Shown piece by piece: positions 31,745-40,490 of a DNA stretch of 45,590 bases; within the stretch, counting starts at the first letter, position 1, and the number at the start of each line of letters is the position of its first letter. The stretch is from Candidatus Acutalibacter stercorigallinarum. Lineage in GTDB: Bacteria > Bacillota > Clostridia > Oscillospirales > Acutalibacteraceae. Both the position numbers and the translations under genes were made by a program. Location of the stretch: positions 1 to 45,590 of the forward strand of contig DXIW01000050.1 of NCBI GenBank assembly GCA_019112625.1, read 5' to 3'. The notes beneath the pieces are model-generated. The model saw only the letters and a list, made by a program, of their open reading frames with translations. It did no database searches and was not told the DNA's origin.

Positions 31745-33670
31745 CTAGTTTTTTCCCGGTTTTTGCGCAGGAACCGCCGTTTTTTCACGTAAAATGGGGG
31801 TGTTTTCCCCACCGGGGGCCTCGTTTTCCGGCTCCCCATGGAAAAACTGGTACACCCGGCGGGCGGCGGGCTGGGTCATGCTGGGGGCCTCTTCCAGCTC
31901 TTTTAAGTCCGCCTGGCCGATGGCGGCCACGGTCTTGAAGTGCTTGAGGAGAGCCTTGGCCCGGGCCTCCCCGATGCCGGGGATGGAGGTGAGGGTGGAG
32001 GACACCGCCGCCTTTTTCCGCTGCTGCCGGTGGTAGCCGATGGCGAACCGGTGCACCTCGTCCTGGATGGTGGACAGGAGGGTGAAGGCCCGGCGGTTGG
32101 ACTGGATGGCGATCTCCCCGCCGGAGAGGGCGATGGCCCGGGTGCGGTGCTTGTCGTCCTTGACCAGGCCGAAGAGGGGGACGTTGACCCCCATCTCTTG
32201 GAGCACGGGCTGGACCGCGGCCACGTGGCCCTTGCCGCCGTCCAACAGGACCAGGTCCGGCAGGCGGCCGAAGCCCTCGGCGTCCCCTTGCTGCTGGTGG
32301 GCGTAGTACTCGGTGAAGCGCCGGCGGATGACCTCCCGCATGGAGCCGTAGTCGTCCTGGCCGGTGACGGTCTGGATTTTGAACTTGCGGTAGGCGGATT
32401 TGAGGGGGCGGCCGTTTTCGAACACCACCATGCCCGCCACGTTCTCCCCGCCCTGGAGGTTGGAGATGTCGTAGCACTCGATGTAGGCGGGGACCTTCTC
32501 CAGGCCCAGGAGGCGGCGGAGCTCGTCTAAGGCGGAGGCGTCGCGGCCGGTGCTGCCCGCCTGGCGGGCGATGCTCTCCGCCGCGTTCTGGCGGCACATC
32601 TGCACCAGCTGGGCCTGCTCCCCCCGCTGGGGGACGTGGAGTTTGACGGACTTGCCCCGCTTTTCCGAGAGCCAGCGGACCACCAGCTCCGCATCCTCCA
32701 CCGGGCCGTCGATGGTGACCACCGGGGGCACCCGGTCCCGGATGGCGTAGTACTGGCGCAAAAACTCGGAGCGGGCCTCGGGGTCGGGCTGGCAGCCCTC
32801 GGTGAGGAAGCTCTCCCGGTCGGACAGCTTGCCGCCGGTGAAGCGGAACACCTCGAAGGCGGTGTGGGTCTCCCCCTGGGCCAGGGCGAACACGTCCTGC
32901 TCCTCGATTTTGCTGGCCACCACCTTCTGGCGCTCCTTCATCTTGTTGATGGCGGCGATGCGGTCCCGCAGCCGGGCGGCCAGCTCGAACTCCATGTTCT
33001 CGGCGGCCTCCTCCATTTTGGCGGTGAGGGCCTTGACCGAGGTGGAGCTGCCGCCCTTGATGAAGTCCAATGCCTCCTGAAAGGCCTCGTTGTACTCGGC
33101 CTCGCTGACACGGCCCCGGCAGGGGGCGCAGCACTGCTTGATGTAGTAGTTGAGGCAGGGCCGTCCCTTGCCGAAATCCTGGGGGAATTTGCGGGTACAG
33201 TCGGGGAGCTTGAAGATCTTCCGGGCGGAGTCGATGGTCTGCTTGATGGACCAGGAGCTCAGGTAGGGGCCGATGTACTTGGCGCCGTCGTCCTCCACCT
33301 TTTTTACCTCGGTGATGCGGGGCCAGGGGCCGCCGCTGACCCGGATATAGCTGTAGCCCTTGTCGTCCTTTAGGAGGATGTTGTACTTGGGCTGGTTCTG
33401 CTTAATGAGGCTGCTCTCCAGCACCAGGGCCTCGAACTCGCTGTCGCAGAGGATGTACTCGAACCAGTCCACATTGGAGACCATGCGGCGGACCTTGGCG
33501 TCGTGGTTCTTCTCGGAGCCGAAATACTGGCTGACCCGGTTTTTGAGGGCCTTGGCCTTGCCGATGTAGATGATCTCCCCGGCCTTGTTGTGCATGAGAT
33601 ACACCCCCGGGGAAAGGGGCAGCCGCATGGCCTTCTGCCGCAGCTCTCTGCGCTTGTCCTCCTGCTCCAC
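31745..33670 (-). CDS. uvrC: UvrABC system protein C
   Basis: A 641-residue excision nuclease subunit making both incisions in nucleotide excision repair. The N-terminal GIY-YIG domain (PGVYLMHNKAGEIIYIGKAKALKNR), a cysteine pair region (LNYYIKQCCAPC), the UVR domain (about 200-240, KMEEAAENMEFELAARLRDR), the RNase H-like 3' nuclease and C-terminal HhH motifs (SIPGIGEARAKALLKHF) occur in order. The start is GTG at 33670, seven bases after GAGGAGG; the longer in-frame reading covers the upstream terminator. Confidence 0.96.
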   Translation of the reverse strand: MEQEDKRRELRQKAMRLPLSPGVYLMHNKAGEIIYIGKAKALKNRVSQYFGSEKNHDAKVRRMVSNVDWFEYILCDSEFEALVLESSLIKQNQPKYNILLKDDKGYSYIRVSGGPWPRITEVKKVEDDGAKYIGPYLSSWSIKQTIDSARKIFKLPDCTRKFPQDFGKGRPCLNYYIKQCCAPCRGRVSEAEYNEAFQEALDFIKGGSSTSVKALTAKMEEAAENMEFELAARLRDRIAAINKMKERQKVVASKIEEQDVFALAQGETHTAFEVFRFTGGKLSDRESFLTEGCQPDPEARSEFLRQYYAIRDRVPPVVTIDGPVEDAELVVRWLSEKRGKSVKLHVPQRGEQAQLVQMCRQNAAESIARQAGSTGRDASALDELRRLLGLEKVPAYIECYDISNLQGGENVAGMVVFENGRPLKSAYRKFKIQTVTGQDDYGSMREVIRRRFTEYYAHQQQGDAEGFGRLPDLVLLDGGKGHVAAVQPVLQEMGVNVPLFGLVKDDKHRTRAIALSGGEIAIQSNRRAFTLLSTIQDEVHRFAIGYHRQQRKKAAVSSTLTSIPGIGEARAKALLKHFKTVAAIGQADLKELEEAPSMTQPAARRVYQFFHGEPENEAPGGENTPILREKTAVPAQKPGKN

Positions 33671-33705
33671 GATGGCGCCTCCTCTCGTTTTGAAATAGGC
33701 GGGTG

Positions 33706-33734
33706 AAGAAAAAAGCACCGCTTGACGCGGTGCT
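33706..33734 (-). terminator. Intrinsic terminator after the HPr gene
   Basis: AGCACCGC (33714-33721) pairs with GCGGTGCT (33727-33734) around a five-base loop; six T follow on the minus strand. It lies only 36 bases before the uvrC start, where I see no clear promoter. Confidence 0.88.
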
Positions 33735-33776
33735 GTCATGTACGGTGTTCCCGGCGGGAGGCCGGGGCGGAAAGTC

Positions 33777-34046
33777 TTACTCAGAGAAGCCGGAGTTTAC
33801 CAGGTCGACCAGGGCGTCTACCGCCTCCTGCTCGTCGGAGCCGTCGGCGATGATCCGGATGGTAACGCCGCCCACGATGCCCAGGCTGAGCACGCCCAGC
33901 AGGCTTTTGGCGTTGACGCGCCGCTCTTCCTTCTCCACCCAAATGGAGGACTTGAACTCGTTGGCCTTCTGGATGAAGAACGTGGCCGGACGGGCGTGGA
34001 GCCCCACCTGATTCTGGACCAAAACTTCCTTAGCGCACATGTACAT
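33777..34046 (-). CDS. HPr-family phosphocarrier protein
   Basis: An 89-residue HPr-like protein. QNQVGLHARPA holds the phosphorylatable His17, and NAKSLLGVLSLG holds Ser48, the site phosphorylated by HPr kinase in Firmicutes for catabolite control. His is kept, so it is HPr-like rather than Crh-like. No EI or EII gene is nearby. The ATG at 34046 follows AGGAG by five bases; a second ATG two codons later is possible. Strong promoter upstream. The stretch 34162-34338 between this promoter and trmD contains no gene I can support. Confidence 0.92.
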   Translation of the reverse strand: MYMCAKEVLVQNQVGLHARPATFFIQKANEFKSSIWVEKEERRVNAKSLLGVLSLGIVGGVTIRIIADGSDEQEAVDALVDLVNSGFSE

Positions 34047-34133
34047 TCACTCTCCTACACATTAGAAATAGTCGGGTTTTCGTGCCGTGTAACAATCCGT
34101 CAAACAAGGGAAAAGCACTTGGAAATTAACCTC

Positions 34134-34161
34134 ATTATAGCATATTTCCCGCCGCCGTCAA
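34134..34161 (-). promoter_or_regulatory. Strong SigA-type promoter of the HPr gene
   Basis: Minus strand: TTGACG (34156-34161), 16 bases, TATAAT (34134-34139) with TGn extension; leader of about 80 bases. Confidence 0.8.
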
Positions 34162-34338
34162 CCAATTCGACTCAATTTTGGATTCCTGAACAGACGCCGA
34201 ATTTTTTCTCGCGCCCCGTTTGTGCAAGTCGACGTGGTTGTTGAAAACTTTTTGACTCATTTGTTGCTCGAACAGAAGGAAAACCGCCATATCCTGTGGT
34301 TTTGCCCCTGCCTACAGCATAGGCGGCCCTGACGGGTT

Positions 34339-35052
34339 TTATACGCCGGAGGGCCCTTCTTCCCCATTTTTCCAGCAGGCGTAGAGGTCGGGACGGTTCT
34401 TTTTTGTGACGGAGAGAGATTCTTCCCGCCGCCATTTGGCGATATTGCCATGGTGGCCGGAGAGGAGCACCGGGGGCACCGGGCGGCCCCGCCACACCTC
34501 GGGCCGGGTGTACTGGGGGTACTCCAGCAGGCCGGAGAAGTGGCTCTCCTCGGTGAAGCAGGCCTGGTCGGAGAGGACGCCGGGGAGCATGCGGCTCACC
34601 GCGTCGGTGAGGATGGCGGCAGGGAGCTCGCCGCCGGTGAGGACGTAGTCGCCGATGGAGATCTCCTCGGCCTGGTACTCATCCAGCAGCCGCTGGTCCA
34701 CCCCCTCGTAGTGGCCGCAGAGGAGCAGCAGCCCCGGCAGCTCTGCCAGCCTACGGGCCTTCTCCTGGGTGAGCACCGGGCCCCGGGGGGACATATAGAG
34801 TATATGCGGCAAAAAGCCCAGATGTTCGGCCACGGCGTCGATGCCCCGGGCCAGGGGTTCGGCGGCCAGGAGCATGCCCTTGCCCCCGCCGAACACGGTG
34901 TCGTCCACCCGGCCGCCCCGGTCCTGGGCAAAGTCACGGAGCTGGTGGCAGCAGACCTGCAGAAGCCCCTTCTTCCGGGCCCGGCCGATGATACTGTGGT
35001 CCAGGGCGGGGGCCAGCATCTCCGGGAACAGGGTAAGAATGTCGATGCGCAT
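34339..35052 (-). CDS. trmD: tRNA (guanine37-N1)-methyltransferase TrmD
   Basis: A 237-residue SPOUT-class methyltransferase that makes m1G37 and prevents frameshifting. MRIDILTLFPEML, the trefoil-knot region LLLCGHYEGVDQRLLDE and SIGDYVLTGGELPA are diagnostic. The ATG directly follows the rimM stop (35053). rplS, the usual next gene, is not present downstream. Confidence 0.97.
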   Translation of the reverse strand: MRIDILTLFPEMLAPALDHSIIGRARKKGLLQVCCHQLRDFAQDRGGRVDDTVFGGGKGMLLAAEPLARGIDAVAEHLGFLPHILYMSPRGPVLTQEKARRLAELPGLLLLCGHYEGVDQRLLDEYQAEEISIGDYVLTGGELPAAILTDAVSRMLPGVLSDQACFTEESHFSGLLEYPQYTRPEVWRGRPVPPVLLSGHHGNIAKWRREESLSVTKKNRPDLYACWKNGEEGPSGV

Positions 35053-35574
35053 TCAGGCCTCCTCTCCCCCGTCGTCGAAAATGCCGGGGATGGGCAGCAG
35101 CTGGATGACACCGGCTTCGGGGTCGATCTTTTTCACCATGTGGGGCACCGCGGGGAACAGGTACTCCTTGTCCCCGTTTACGATGCGGTAGATGCCGTTG
35201 GCCACCCCGGGGAGCACCTCGGCCAGCACGCCGTATTCCTGGCCGGTCTCCCCGTCCACGGCTTTGAGGCCGATGATGTCCTGGAGGAAAAACTCCCCTT
35301 CGGGCAGGGTGACGTCGTTCCGGTCCAGGTACAGCACCCGGCCCCGGAGGGCGTCCCCCTGCTCTACGGTGTCCACCCCCTGGAGCTTAATGAGCAGCCG
35401 GCCCTTGTGCACCCGGGAGGAGAGGAGCCCGGCGTCGGTTTTCCCCTCGTTGAAGTACAGGCGCTTCAGCTTTTTGACAAATTCCGGGGAGTCCGCCCAG
35501 CACTCCACCACCAGGTCCCCCCGGACCCCGTGGGTGCGCACGATTTTGCCTGCCTCTAAGAATTGCTTTTTCAT
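35053..35574 (-). CDS. rimM: Ribosome maturation factor RimM
   Basis: A 173-residue 30S assembly factor with an N-terminal barrel (GKIVRTHGVRGDLVVECW) and a C-terminal PRC barrel. It binds S19 during maturation of the 30S head. Immediately upstream of trmD. A 187-base hairpin-rich gap separates it from khpA, unusual in an operon that is normally compact. Confidence 0.96.
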   Translation of the reverse strand: MKKQFLEAGKIVRTHGVRGDLVVECWADSPEFVKKLKRLYFNEGKTDAGLLSSRVHKGRLLIKLQGVDTVEQGDALRGRVLYLDRNDVTLPEGEFFLQDIIGLKAVDGETGQEYGVLAEVLPGVANGIYRIVNGDKEYLFPAVPHMVKKIDPEAGVIQLLPIPGIFDDGGEEA

Positions 35575-35598
35575 AGCGCTCCTCCCTTGCTTAGAAAG

Positions 35599-35763
35599 AA
35601 AGCGCGTTGCAGCAGTTGCAGCGCGCTTTTTTTATTTTTTTGATTGAGAAAGCGCTTGCGCTCTCTCAGGAACCGCGACGTTTGCCGGTTTTGGCTCTGC
35701 CAAAATGGGGATACTGCGTATCCCCAAGGCAAATCTCGCCGACAAGCCGCTGCGCGGCTTGTC
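35599..35763. repeat. Cluster of five hairpins including a three-way junction between khpA and rimM
   Basis: Read on the plus strand: a 13-bp stem with one wobble 35599-35611/35617-35629 followed by T-runs; a mismatched stem 35645-35668; an outer stem TTTGCC (35681-35686)/GGCAAA (35728-35733), extendable by GCGA/TCGC, enclosing TTTTGGC-TCT-GCCAAAA (35689-35705) and a 9-bp stem with TGC loop (35706-35726); and GACAAGCCGC-TGC-GCGGCTTGTC (35741-35763), which overlaps the khpA stop codon. Four of these are perfect or near-perfect and three have triloops. It may be an inserted repeat element or an operon-internal processing or attenuation site. Confidence 0.75.
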
Positions 35764-35992
35764 AGTCAATTTCCACCATGATCTTCTGGTCGCTGCGGGT
35801 GGCGGCGGCGCGCATGACCACGCGGATGGCCCGGGCGATGCGGCCCTGTTTGCCGATGACCCGGCCCATGTCGTCCTCCGCCACGTGGAGATGGTACACC
35901 ACGGTGCCGTGGGCGTCCGTCTCGGAAGTGACGACCACCTGGTCCGGCTTTTCTACCAGGCCGGAGGCGATGGCTTTGAGTAAATCCTGCAT
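35762..35992 (-). CDS. khpA: KH-domain RNA-binding protein KhpA
   Basis: A 76-residue single-KH protein (YlqC family) with the GxxG loop in RVIGKQGRIARAIR. KhpA partners KhpB/Jag in RNA binding affecting cell elongation and division. Located between rpsP and rimM, the standard Firmicute order. Its stop codon lies inside the arm of a 10-bp hairpin (35741-35763). Confidence 0.95.
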   Translation of the reverse strand: MQDLLKAIASGLVEKPDQVVVTSETDAHGTVVYHLHVAEDDMGRVIGKQGRIARAIRVVMRAAATRSDQKIMVEID

Positions 35993-36041
35993 AGCTTATC
36001 CTTTCTGTCTCCCAGGGCTCCCCTGTGGGGAACGCCTGGTG

Positions 36042-36284
36042 TTAGATGACGCCGTGCTTCTTGAACAGGGCGCGGACGGTGTCGGTGGGCTGGGCGCCGT
36101 TTGCCATCCACTTCTTGGCCTTCTCGGGGTCAACCTTCACCACGCTGGGCTCCTCCATGGGGTTGTAGTAGCCGATCTCCTCGATGAAACGGCCGTCACG
36201 GGGGAAGCGGGAGTCCGCCACCACGATGCGGTAAAAGGGGTTCTTCTTGGCGCCCATTCTTCTCAGTCTGATTTTAACTGCCAT
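36042..36284 (-). CDS. rpsP: 30S ribosomal protein S16
   Basis: An 80-residue S16, starting [26 protein letters not shown], the canonical N-terminus. The ATG at 36284 follows GGAGGAA by seven bases; a five-codon in-frame extension is rejected. It lies between ffh and khpA. Confidence 0.98.
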   Translation of the reverse strand: MAVKIRLRRMGAKKNPFYRIVVADSRFPRDGRFIEEIGYYNPMEEPSVVKVDPEKAKKWMANGAQPTDTVRALFKKHGVI

Positions 36285-36354
36285 AGTTCGTTCCTCCAAA
36301 ATTCTTTGAATGTTGTTTTTATATACTGCCTCCGAAGGGGGGCGTATTATCGGT

Positions 36355-37686
36355 TTAGAAGGGCAGGTTCATGGGCAGGCCTTTGCGGCGCTTGCCCTTG
36401 CCGCCGCCAAATTGCTTCATCAGCTTCTGGGTCTGGCGGAATTGGTTTAAGAGCCGGTTCACGTCCTCCACCTTCTGGCCGCAGCCGGCGGCGATGCGCT
36501 TTTTCCGGGAGGCGTTGAGGCTGTCGGGGTGGCTGCGCTCGTAGGGCGTCATGGACAGGATGATGGCGGCGCTGCGGTCCATGACCCGGTCGTCGATGTC
36601 CACGTCGTCCAGCTTGTTCCCCACCCCGGGGAGCTTGGACAGGATGCCCTTGATGGGGCCCATCTTCTTCACCTGCTGGAATTGCTCCAACAGGTCGTTT
36701 AGGTCCATCTTGTTCTGCATGAGGCGCTGGGCGGTTTTCTCCGCGGCCTTCTCGTCCAGCTTCAGCTGGGCGTCCTCGATGAGGGAGAGCACGTCGCCCA
36801 TACCCAGGATACGGCTGGCCATGCGGTCGGGGTGGAACACCTCCAGGTCGGAGAGCTTTTCGCCGGTGCCCGCGAATTTGATGGGCTTGCCAGTGACGGC
36901 CTTGACGGACAATGCCGCGCCGCCCCGGGTGTCGCCGTCCAGCTTGGTGAGGATGACGCCGGTGATGTCCAGCAGGTCGTCGAAGGTTTTGGCCACGTTG
37001 ACGGCCTCCTGGCCGGTCATGGCATCTACCACCAGGAGGATGTCGGTGGGGCTGACCGCGGCTTTGATGCGCCGCAGCTCCTCCATGAGGGCCTCGTCGA
37101 TCTGCAGGCGGCCGGCAGTATCGATGATGACGTAGTCGTTGCCGTAGTCTTTGGCGTGCTTGACCGCCTCCTGGGCGGTGAGCACCGGGTCCTGGGTGCC
37201 CCGCTCGAACACGGGGGCCCCGGCCTTTTCCGCCACCACCTGGAGCTGCTTGATGGCCGCCGGGCGGTAGATGTCCCCCGCCACCAGCAGGGGGCGGTGG
37301 CCCTGGCTTTTCAGCTGGTAGGCCAGCTTGGCGGCGTGGGTGGTCTTACCGGCGCCCTGGAGGCCGCACATCATGATGATGGCGGGCGGGTGGGCCGGCA
37401 TTTTCAGCCGCTCCTCGCTGCCGCCCATAAGGCCGGTGAGTTCCTCGTTGACGATCTTAATGACCATCTGGGCGGGGGTGAGGCTCTCCATGACCTCGGA
37501 GCCGATGGCCCGCTCGGTCACCCGGTTGGTGAAGTCCTTGGCCACCTTGTAGTTGACGTCGGCTTCCAGCAGGGCCAGGCGCACCTCGCGCATGGCCTCT
37601 TTTACATCGCTCTCGCTGAGCTTGCCCTTGCTGCGCAGCTTCTTAAAGGAATTGCTGAGTTTTTCCGCCAATCCCTCGAAGGCCAT
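36355..37686 (-). CDS. ffh: Signal recognition particle protein Ffh
   Basis: A 443-residue SRP54 GTPase targeting nascent membrane proteins. N domain (1-90), G domain with [15 protein letters not shown] (about 107), [12 protein letters not shown] and [10 protein letters not shown], and a Met-rich M domain from about 295 that binds signal peptides and 4.5S RNA. AAGGAGGG precedes the ATG. Cotranscribed with ylxM upstream and rpsP downstream. Confidence 0.98.
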   Translation of the reverse strand: MAFEGLAEKLSNSFKKLRSKGKLSESDVKEAMREVRLALLEADVNYKVAKDFTNRVTERAIGSEVMESLTPAQMVIKIVNEELTGLMGGSEERLKMPAHPPAIIMMCGLQGAGKTTHAAKLAYQLKSQGHRPLLVAGDIYRPAAIKQLQVVAEKAGAPVFERGTQDPVLTAQEAVKHAKDYGNDYVIIDTAGRLQIDEALMEELRRIKAAVSPTDILLVVDAMTGQEAVNVAKTFDDLLDITGVILTKLDGDTRGGAALSVKAVTGKPIKFAGTGEKLSDLEVFHPDRMASRILGMGDVLSLIEDAQLKLDEKAAEKTAQRLMQNKMDLNDLLEQFQQVKKMGPIKGILSKLPGVGNKLDDVDIDDRVMDRSAAIILSMTPYERSHPDSLNASRKKRIAAGCGQKVEDVNRLLNQFRQTQKLMKQFGGGKGKRRKGLPMNLPF

Positions 37687-37706
37687 GGCGCTCCCTCCTT
37701 ATGGTT

Positions 37707-38075
37707 TCAGTCGTTGACGGCGATCTCCTCGGCCAGGGACAGGATCTTGGCCGCCTGGGCGTCGATGCCCGACACGGCCCCGTTTTTGCCGTTTAAGTCC
37801 TGGATGGCGATGGCGCAGTCGCAGATGGCGGTGAGGGAGGACTGCATGTCCTGGAAACGCCGGGCCAGGCCGAGGCGCTCCTCCATCTCCAAGAGCTGCT
37901 GCTCGGCCCGCTTGATGGCGTCCCGCACCCCCTGCCGGGTGATGTCCCGGTCCTGGGCAATCTCCGCCAGGGAGAGGTCCTCGTTGTAGTAGGCGTCCAG
38001 CACTTCCCGCTGGGTGCCGGTGAGCATGTCGCCGTAGAAGTCCAGCAGGTAGGCGATCCGCAAGTCTTTGGCCAC
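37707..38075 (-). CDS. ylxM: YlxM/p13-like helix-turn-helix protein
   Basis: A 122-residue protein of the UPF0122 (YlxM) family, placed before ffh as in other Firmicutes and thought to modulate SRP. RIAYLLDFYGDMLTGTQREVLDAYY and the sigma-70 region 4-like LSLAEIAQDRDITRQGVRDAIKRAE helix-turn-helix are diagnostic. GTG at 38075 is chosen: GGAGG is seven bases upstream, whereas the ATG at 38081 would be too close. First gene of the ylxM-ffh-rpsP-khpA-rimM-trmD unit. Confidence 0.93.
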   Translation of the reverse strand: MAKDLRIAYLLDFYGDMLTGTQREVLDAYYNEDLSLAEIAQDRDITRQGVRDAIKRAEQQLLEMEERLGLARRFQDMQSSLTAICDCAIAIQDLNGKNGAVSGIDAQAAKILSLAEEIAVND

Positions 38076-38127
38076 GACCATCCCTCCTCGCCTGCTATGT
38101 AAAGGATTTTTCTTTACAACGTAAGGC

Positions 38128-38156
38128 ATTATACACGATTCGGGGGAATTTGTCAA
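38128..38156 (-). promoter_or_regulatory. Full-consensus SigA promoter of the ylxM-ffh operon
   Basis: Minus strand: TTGACA (38151-38156), 17 bases, TATAAT (38128-38133), a perfect match. The leader contains TGTAAAG/CTTTACA inverted arms (38098-38104 and 38112-38118). Confidence 0.9.
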
Positions 38157-38216
38157 CCTGGGGCGGAAAAAAAGAAGGAGGAGGGGCTGGAGCTGTGGGC
38201 GCGGGCGGTATTCCGA

Positions 38217-38245
38217 TTGCCATTTTTGGGGAAATGTGCTATGCT
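38217..38245 (+). promoter_or_regulatory. SigA-type promoter of the threonine-aldolase-like gene
   Basis: TTGCCA (38217-38222), 17 bases, TATGCT (38240-38245) with TGn extension, about 38 bases before the ATG. Confidence 0.65.
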
Positions 38246-38283
38246 GTATCCAAAATCTACACCCGTGTGAGGGAGGAACACCC

Positions 38284-39327
38284 ATGCTCTACTTTAACAG
38301 CGACTATACCGAGGGGGCCCACCCCAAAATCCTGGAACAGCTTCAGGAGACCAACTTCCGCCAGACCGTGGGCTACGGCGAGGACGAATACTGCGAAAAA
38401 GCCAGGGGGCTCATCCGGGAGGCCTGCGGGGCGCCGGAGGCGGGGGTGCACTTCCTGGTGGGGGGCACCCAGGCCAACTTCACGGTGATCCGGGCGGCGC
38501 TGCGGCCCCACCAGGGGGTCATCTCCCCGGTGACAGGGCACATCCACGTCCACGAGACCGGGGCGGTGGAGGCCACCGGCCACAAGGTGCTGGCCCTGCC
38601 CTGCGGGGCCGAGGGGAAGCTCTCCGCCGGGCAGGTGGCGGAGGTGTGCGCCGAGCACTTTGCCGGCAGCATGCCCCCGGAGCACATGGTGCAGCCCAAG
38701 ATGGTGTATCTCTCCCACCCCACGGAGAACGGGGCGCTGTACACCAAGGCGGAGCTCATGGCCATCCGCCAGGTGTGCGACGAGTACGGGCTGTATCTGT
38801 TTGTGGACGGGGCCCGGATGGGCTACGGCCTGGCAGCCCGGGGCACCGACGTGGCCCTGACCGACCTGGCCCAGCTGTGCGACGTGTTCTACATCGGGGG
38901 GACAAAGTGCGGGGCGCTGTTCGGGGAGGCGGTGGTCATCCCCAATAGGGAGCTGAACCGGGACTTCCGGTACGCCATCAAGCAGAACGGGGGCATGCTG
39001 GCCAAGGGGCGGCTGCTGGGGCTGCAGTTCCTCACTTTGTTTACGGACGGGCTGTACACGGAAATCTGCAAAAAGGCGGACGAGCAGGCCTACCGCATCG
39101 CCGCCGCCTGTGAGGAGGCGGGCATTGAGACCTATGCTCCCTCCCCCACCAACCAGCAGTTCTTCATCTTCCCGGACAGCCAGCTGAAAAAGCTGGAGGA
39201 GAAGTATGTGTTCTCCTTCTGGGAGAAGGTGGATGAGGGCCGCACCGCGGTGCGCATCTGCACCAGCTGGGCCACCCGGGAGGAGGCGGTGGAGGAGCTC
39301 ATCGCCGATTTGAAAAACCTGGGGTAA
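38284..39327 (+). CDS. Low-specificity L-threonine aldolase-like PLP enzyme
   Basis: A 347-residue fold-type I PLP enzyme of the beta-eliminating lyase/threonine aldolase family. Lys208 in YIGGTKCGALFGE is the PLP Schiff-base lysine; LFVDGARMGYGL supplies the Asp that holds the PLP nitrogen, and LVGGTQANF lies near the phosphate. It would cleave L-threonine or L-allo-threonine to glycine and acetaldehyde. GGGAGGAA is five bases from the ATG at 38284. It stands alone with its own promoter and terminator. Confidence 0.9.
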   Translation: MLYFNSDYTEGAHPKILEQLQETNFRQTVGYGEDEYCEKARGLIREACGAPEAGVHFLVGGTQANFTVIRAALRPHQGVISPVTGHIHVHETGAVEATGHKVLALPCGAEGKLSAGQVAEVCAEHFAGSMPPEHMVQPKMVYLSHPTENGALYTKAELMAIRQVCDEYGLYLFVDGARMGYGLAARGTDVALTDLAQLCDVFYIGGTKCGALFGEAVVIPNRELNRDFRYAIKQNGGMLAKGRLLGLQFLTLFTDGLYTEICKKADEQAYRIAAACEEAGIETYAPSPTNQQFFIFPDSQLKKLEEKYVFSFWEKVDEGRTAVRICTSWATREEAVEELIADLKNLG

Positions 39328-39340
39328 AAGATAGCACGGG

Positions 39341-39373
39341 AAAGGGCCGCTGTCGGGGGCAGCGGCCCTTTTT
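39341..39373. terminator. Bidirectional terminator between convergent genes
   Basis: AAAGGGCCGCTG (39341-39352) pairs with CAGCGGCCCTTT (39360-39371), T-run beyond. It separates the aldolase-like gene (plus) from ldh (minus). Confidence 0.85.
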
Positions 39374-39402
39374 GCGTCTTTTTTCATCGGGGGCTTCGCG
39401 CT

Positions 39403-40353
39403 TTACAGCTTGAGGCCCTGGTAGCTCTCCTGGAGGATGCGGCAGGAGTCGTCGAACTTCTGCTGCTCCTCGTCGGTGAGGTTCAATTCCAGCACCCGGT
39501 CTACGCCGTTGCGGTTGACGATGCAGGGCACCCCGGCGTACACGTCCTTTTGGCCGTACTCCCCCCACAGCCGGGCGGAGACGGTGAGGACGCTGTTCTC
39601 GTTGGAGAGCACCGCCCGGACGATGCGCACCAGGCTCATGCCGATGCCGTAGTAGGTGGCCCGCTTGGCCTCGATGATGCGCTGGGCGGCGTCACGGACC
39701 TCCAGGCTGATCTTCTGCATCTCCTCCAGGCAGAATTTGCCGTCGGAGTGCTCGCAGATGTCGATGACGGATTTGGTGGCCAGCATGGCCTGGCTCCAGG
39801 GGACAAACTCGCTGTCGCCGTGCTCGCCGATGACGTAGGCGTGCATGTTCCGGGGGTCCACAGAGAAGTACTCCCCCAACAGGTACCGCAGCCGGGCGGT
39901 GTCCAGGGTGGTGCCGCTGCCGAACACCCGCTTGGGGTTGAAGCCCGAGAGCTCGTAGGTGACACGGGTCATGATGTCCACGGGGTTGGTGGCCACCAGG
40001 AAGATGCCCCCGAAGCCGGAGTGGACCACGGGCTCGATGATGGACTGGAACACGGCGGCGTTGCGCTTTAAGAGGTCCAGGCGGGACTCCCCGGGCTTCT
40101 GGCTGACCCCGGCGCAGAGGACCACCACGTCCGCGTCGGAGCAGTCGGCGTAGTCCCCTGCGTAGATCTTCATGCTGGAAGGGGCGAAGGCCACGCCGTG
40201 GTTTAAGTCCATGGCCTCCCCTTCGGCCCGCTTCCGGTCGATGTCCACCAGCACCAGCTCGTCGCACAGGCCCTGGTTGAGGGCGGAGTAGGCAAAGCTC
40301 ATGCCCACCATGCCGGTGCCCACCAGCACCACCTTCCGTTTGTTCAGAAACAT
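39403..40353 (-). CDS. ldh: L-lactate dehydrogenase
   Basis: A 316-residue NAD-dependent dehydrogenase reducing pyruvate to L-lactate. GTGMVGMSFA binds NAD; Gln85 in GVSQKPGESRLDLL is the lactate- rather than malate-type specificity residue, with Arg91 on the mobile loop. His178 in IGEHGDSE is the catalytic base, and ATNPVDIMT is conserved. Single-gene unit with a good promoter upstream; fits a fermentative anaerobe. Confidence 0.96.
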   Translation of the reverse strand: MFLNKRKVVLVGTGMVGMSFAYSALNQGLCDELVLVDIDRKRAEGEAMDLNHGVAFAPSSMKIYAGDYADCSDADVVVLCAGVSQKPGESRLDLLKRNAAVFQSIIEPVVHSGFGGIFLVATNPVDIMTRVTYELSGFNPKRVFGSGTTLDTARLRYLLGEYFSVDPRNMHAYVIGEHGDSEFVPWSQAMLATKSVIDICEHSDGKFCLEEMQKISLEVRDAAQRIIEAKRATYYGIGMSLVRIVRAVLSNENSVLTVSARLWGEYGQKDVYAGVPCIVNRNGVDRVLELNLTDEEQQKFDDSCRILQESYQGLKL

Positions 40354-40385
40354 AAAAGCTCCTCCTTTCGCCTTTGCTTTTCTCT

Positions 40386-40414
40386 ATTGTACCCTGTCCG
40401 GGCCCTGGGCGCAA
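40386..40414 (-). promoter_or_regulatory. SigA-type promoter of ldh
   Basis: Minus strand: TTGCGC (40409-40414), 17 bases, TACAAT (40386-40391), about 33 bases before the ATG. Confidence 0.7.
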
Positions 40415-40439
40415 GGGAAGTTTTTCCAGCCGGCCACAA

Positions 40440-40473
40440 AGCGACAGGATCGCAGGCCGGGAGGGGCTATAAT
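40440..40473 (+). promoter_or_regulatory. Possible Spo0A-type promoter of spoIIGA-sigE
   Basis: TATAAT at 40468-40473 lacks a usable -35 at 16-18 bp. AGCGACA at 40440-40446 (TGTCGCT on the other strand, five of seven bases of the Spo0A box) ends 21 bases upstream. Bacillus subtilis spoIIG has a similarly long spacer with Spo0A boxes over the -35. Suggestive only. Confidence 0.35.
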
Positions 40474-40490
40474 AGGCACAGGATGGGGGG

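Noticed and set aside
34172-34495. 107-codon minus-strand frame overlapping the 3' end of trmD
   Set aside because: It shares DNA with the certain trmD gene in another frame, lacks a ribosome site and has no recognisable domain.
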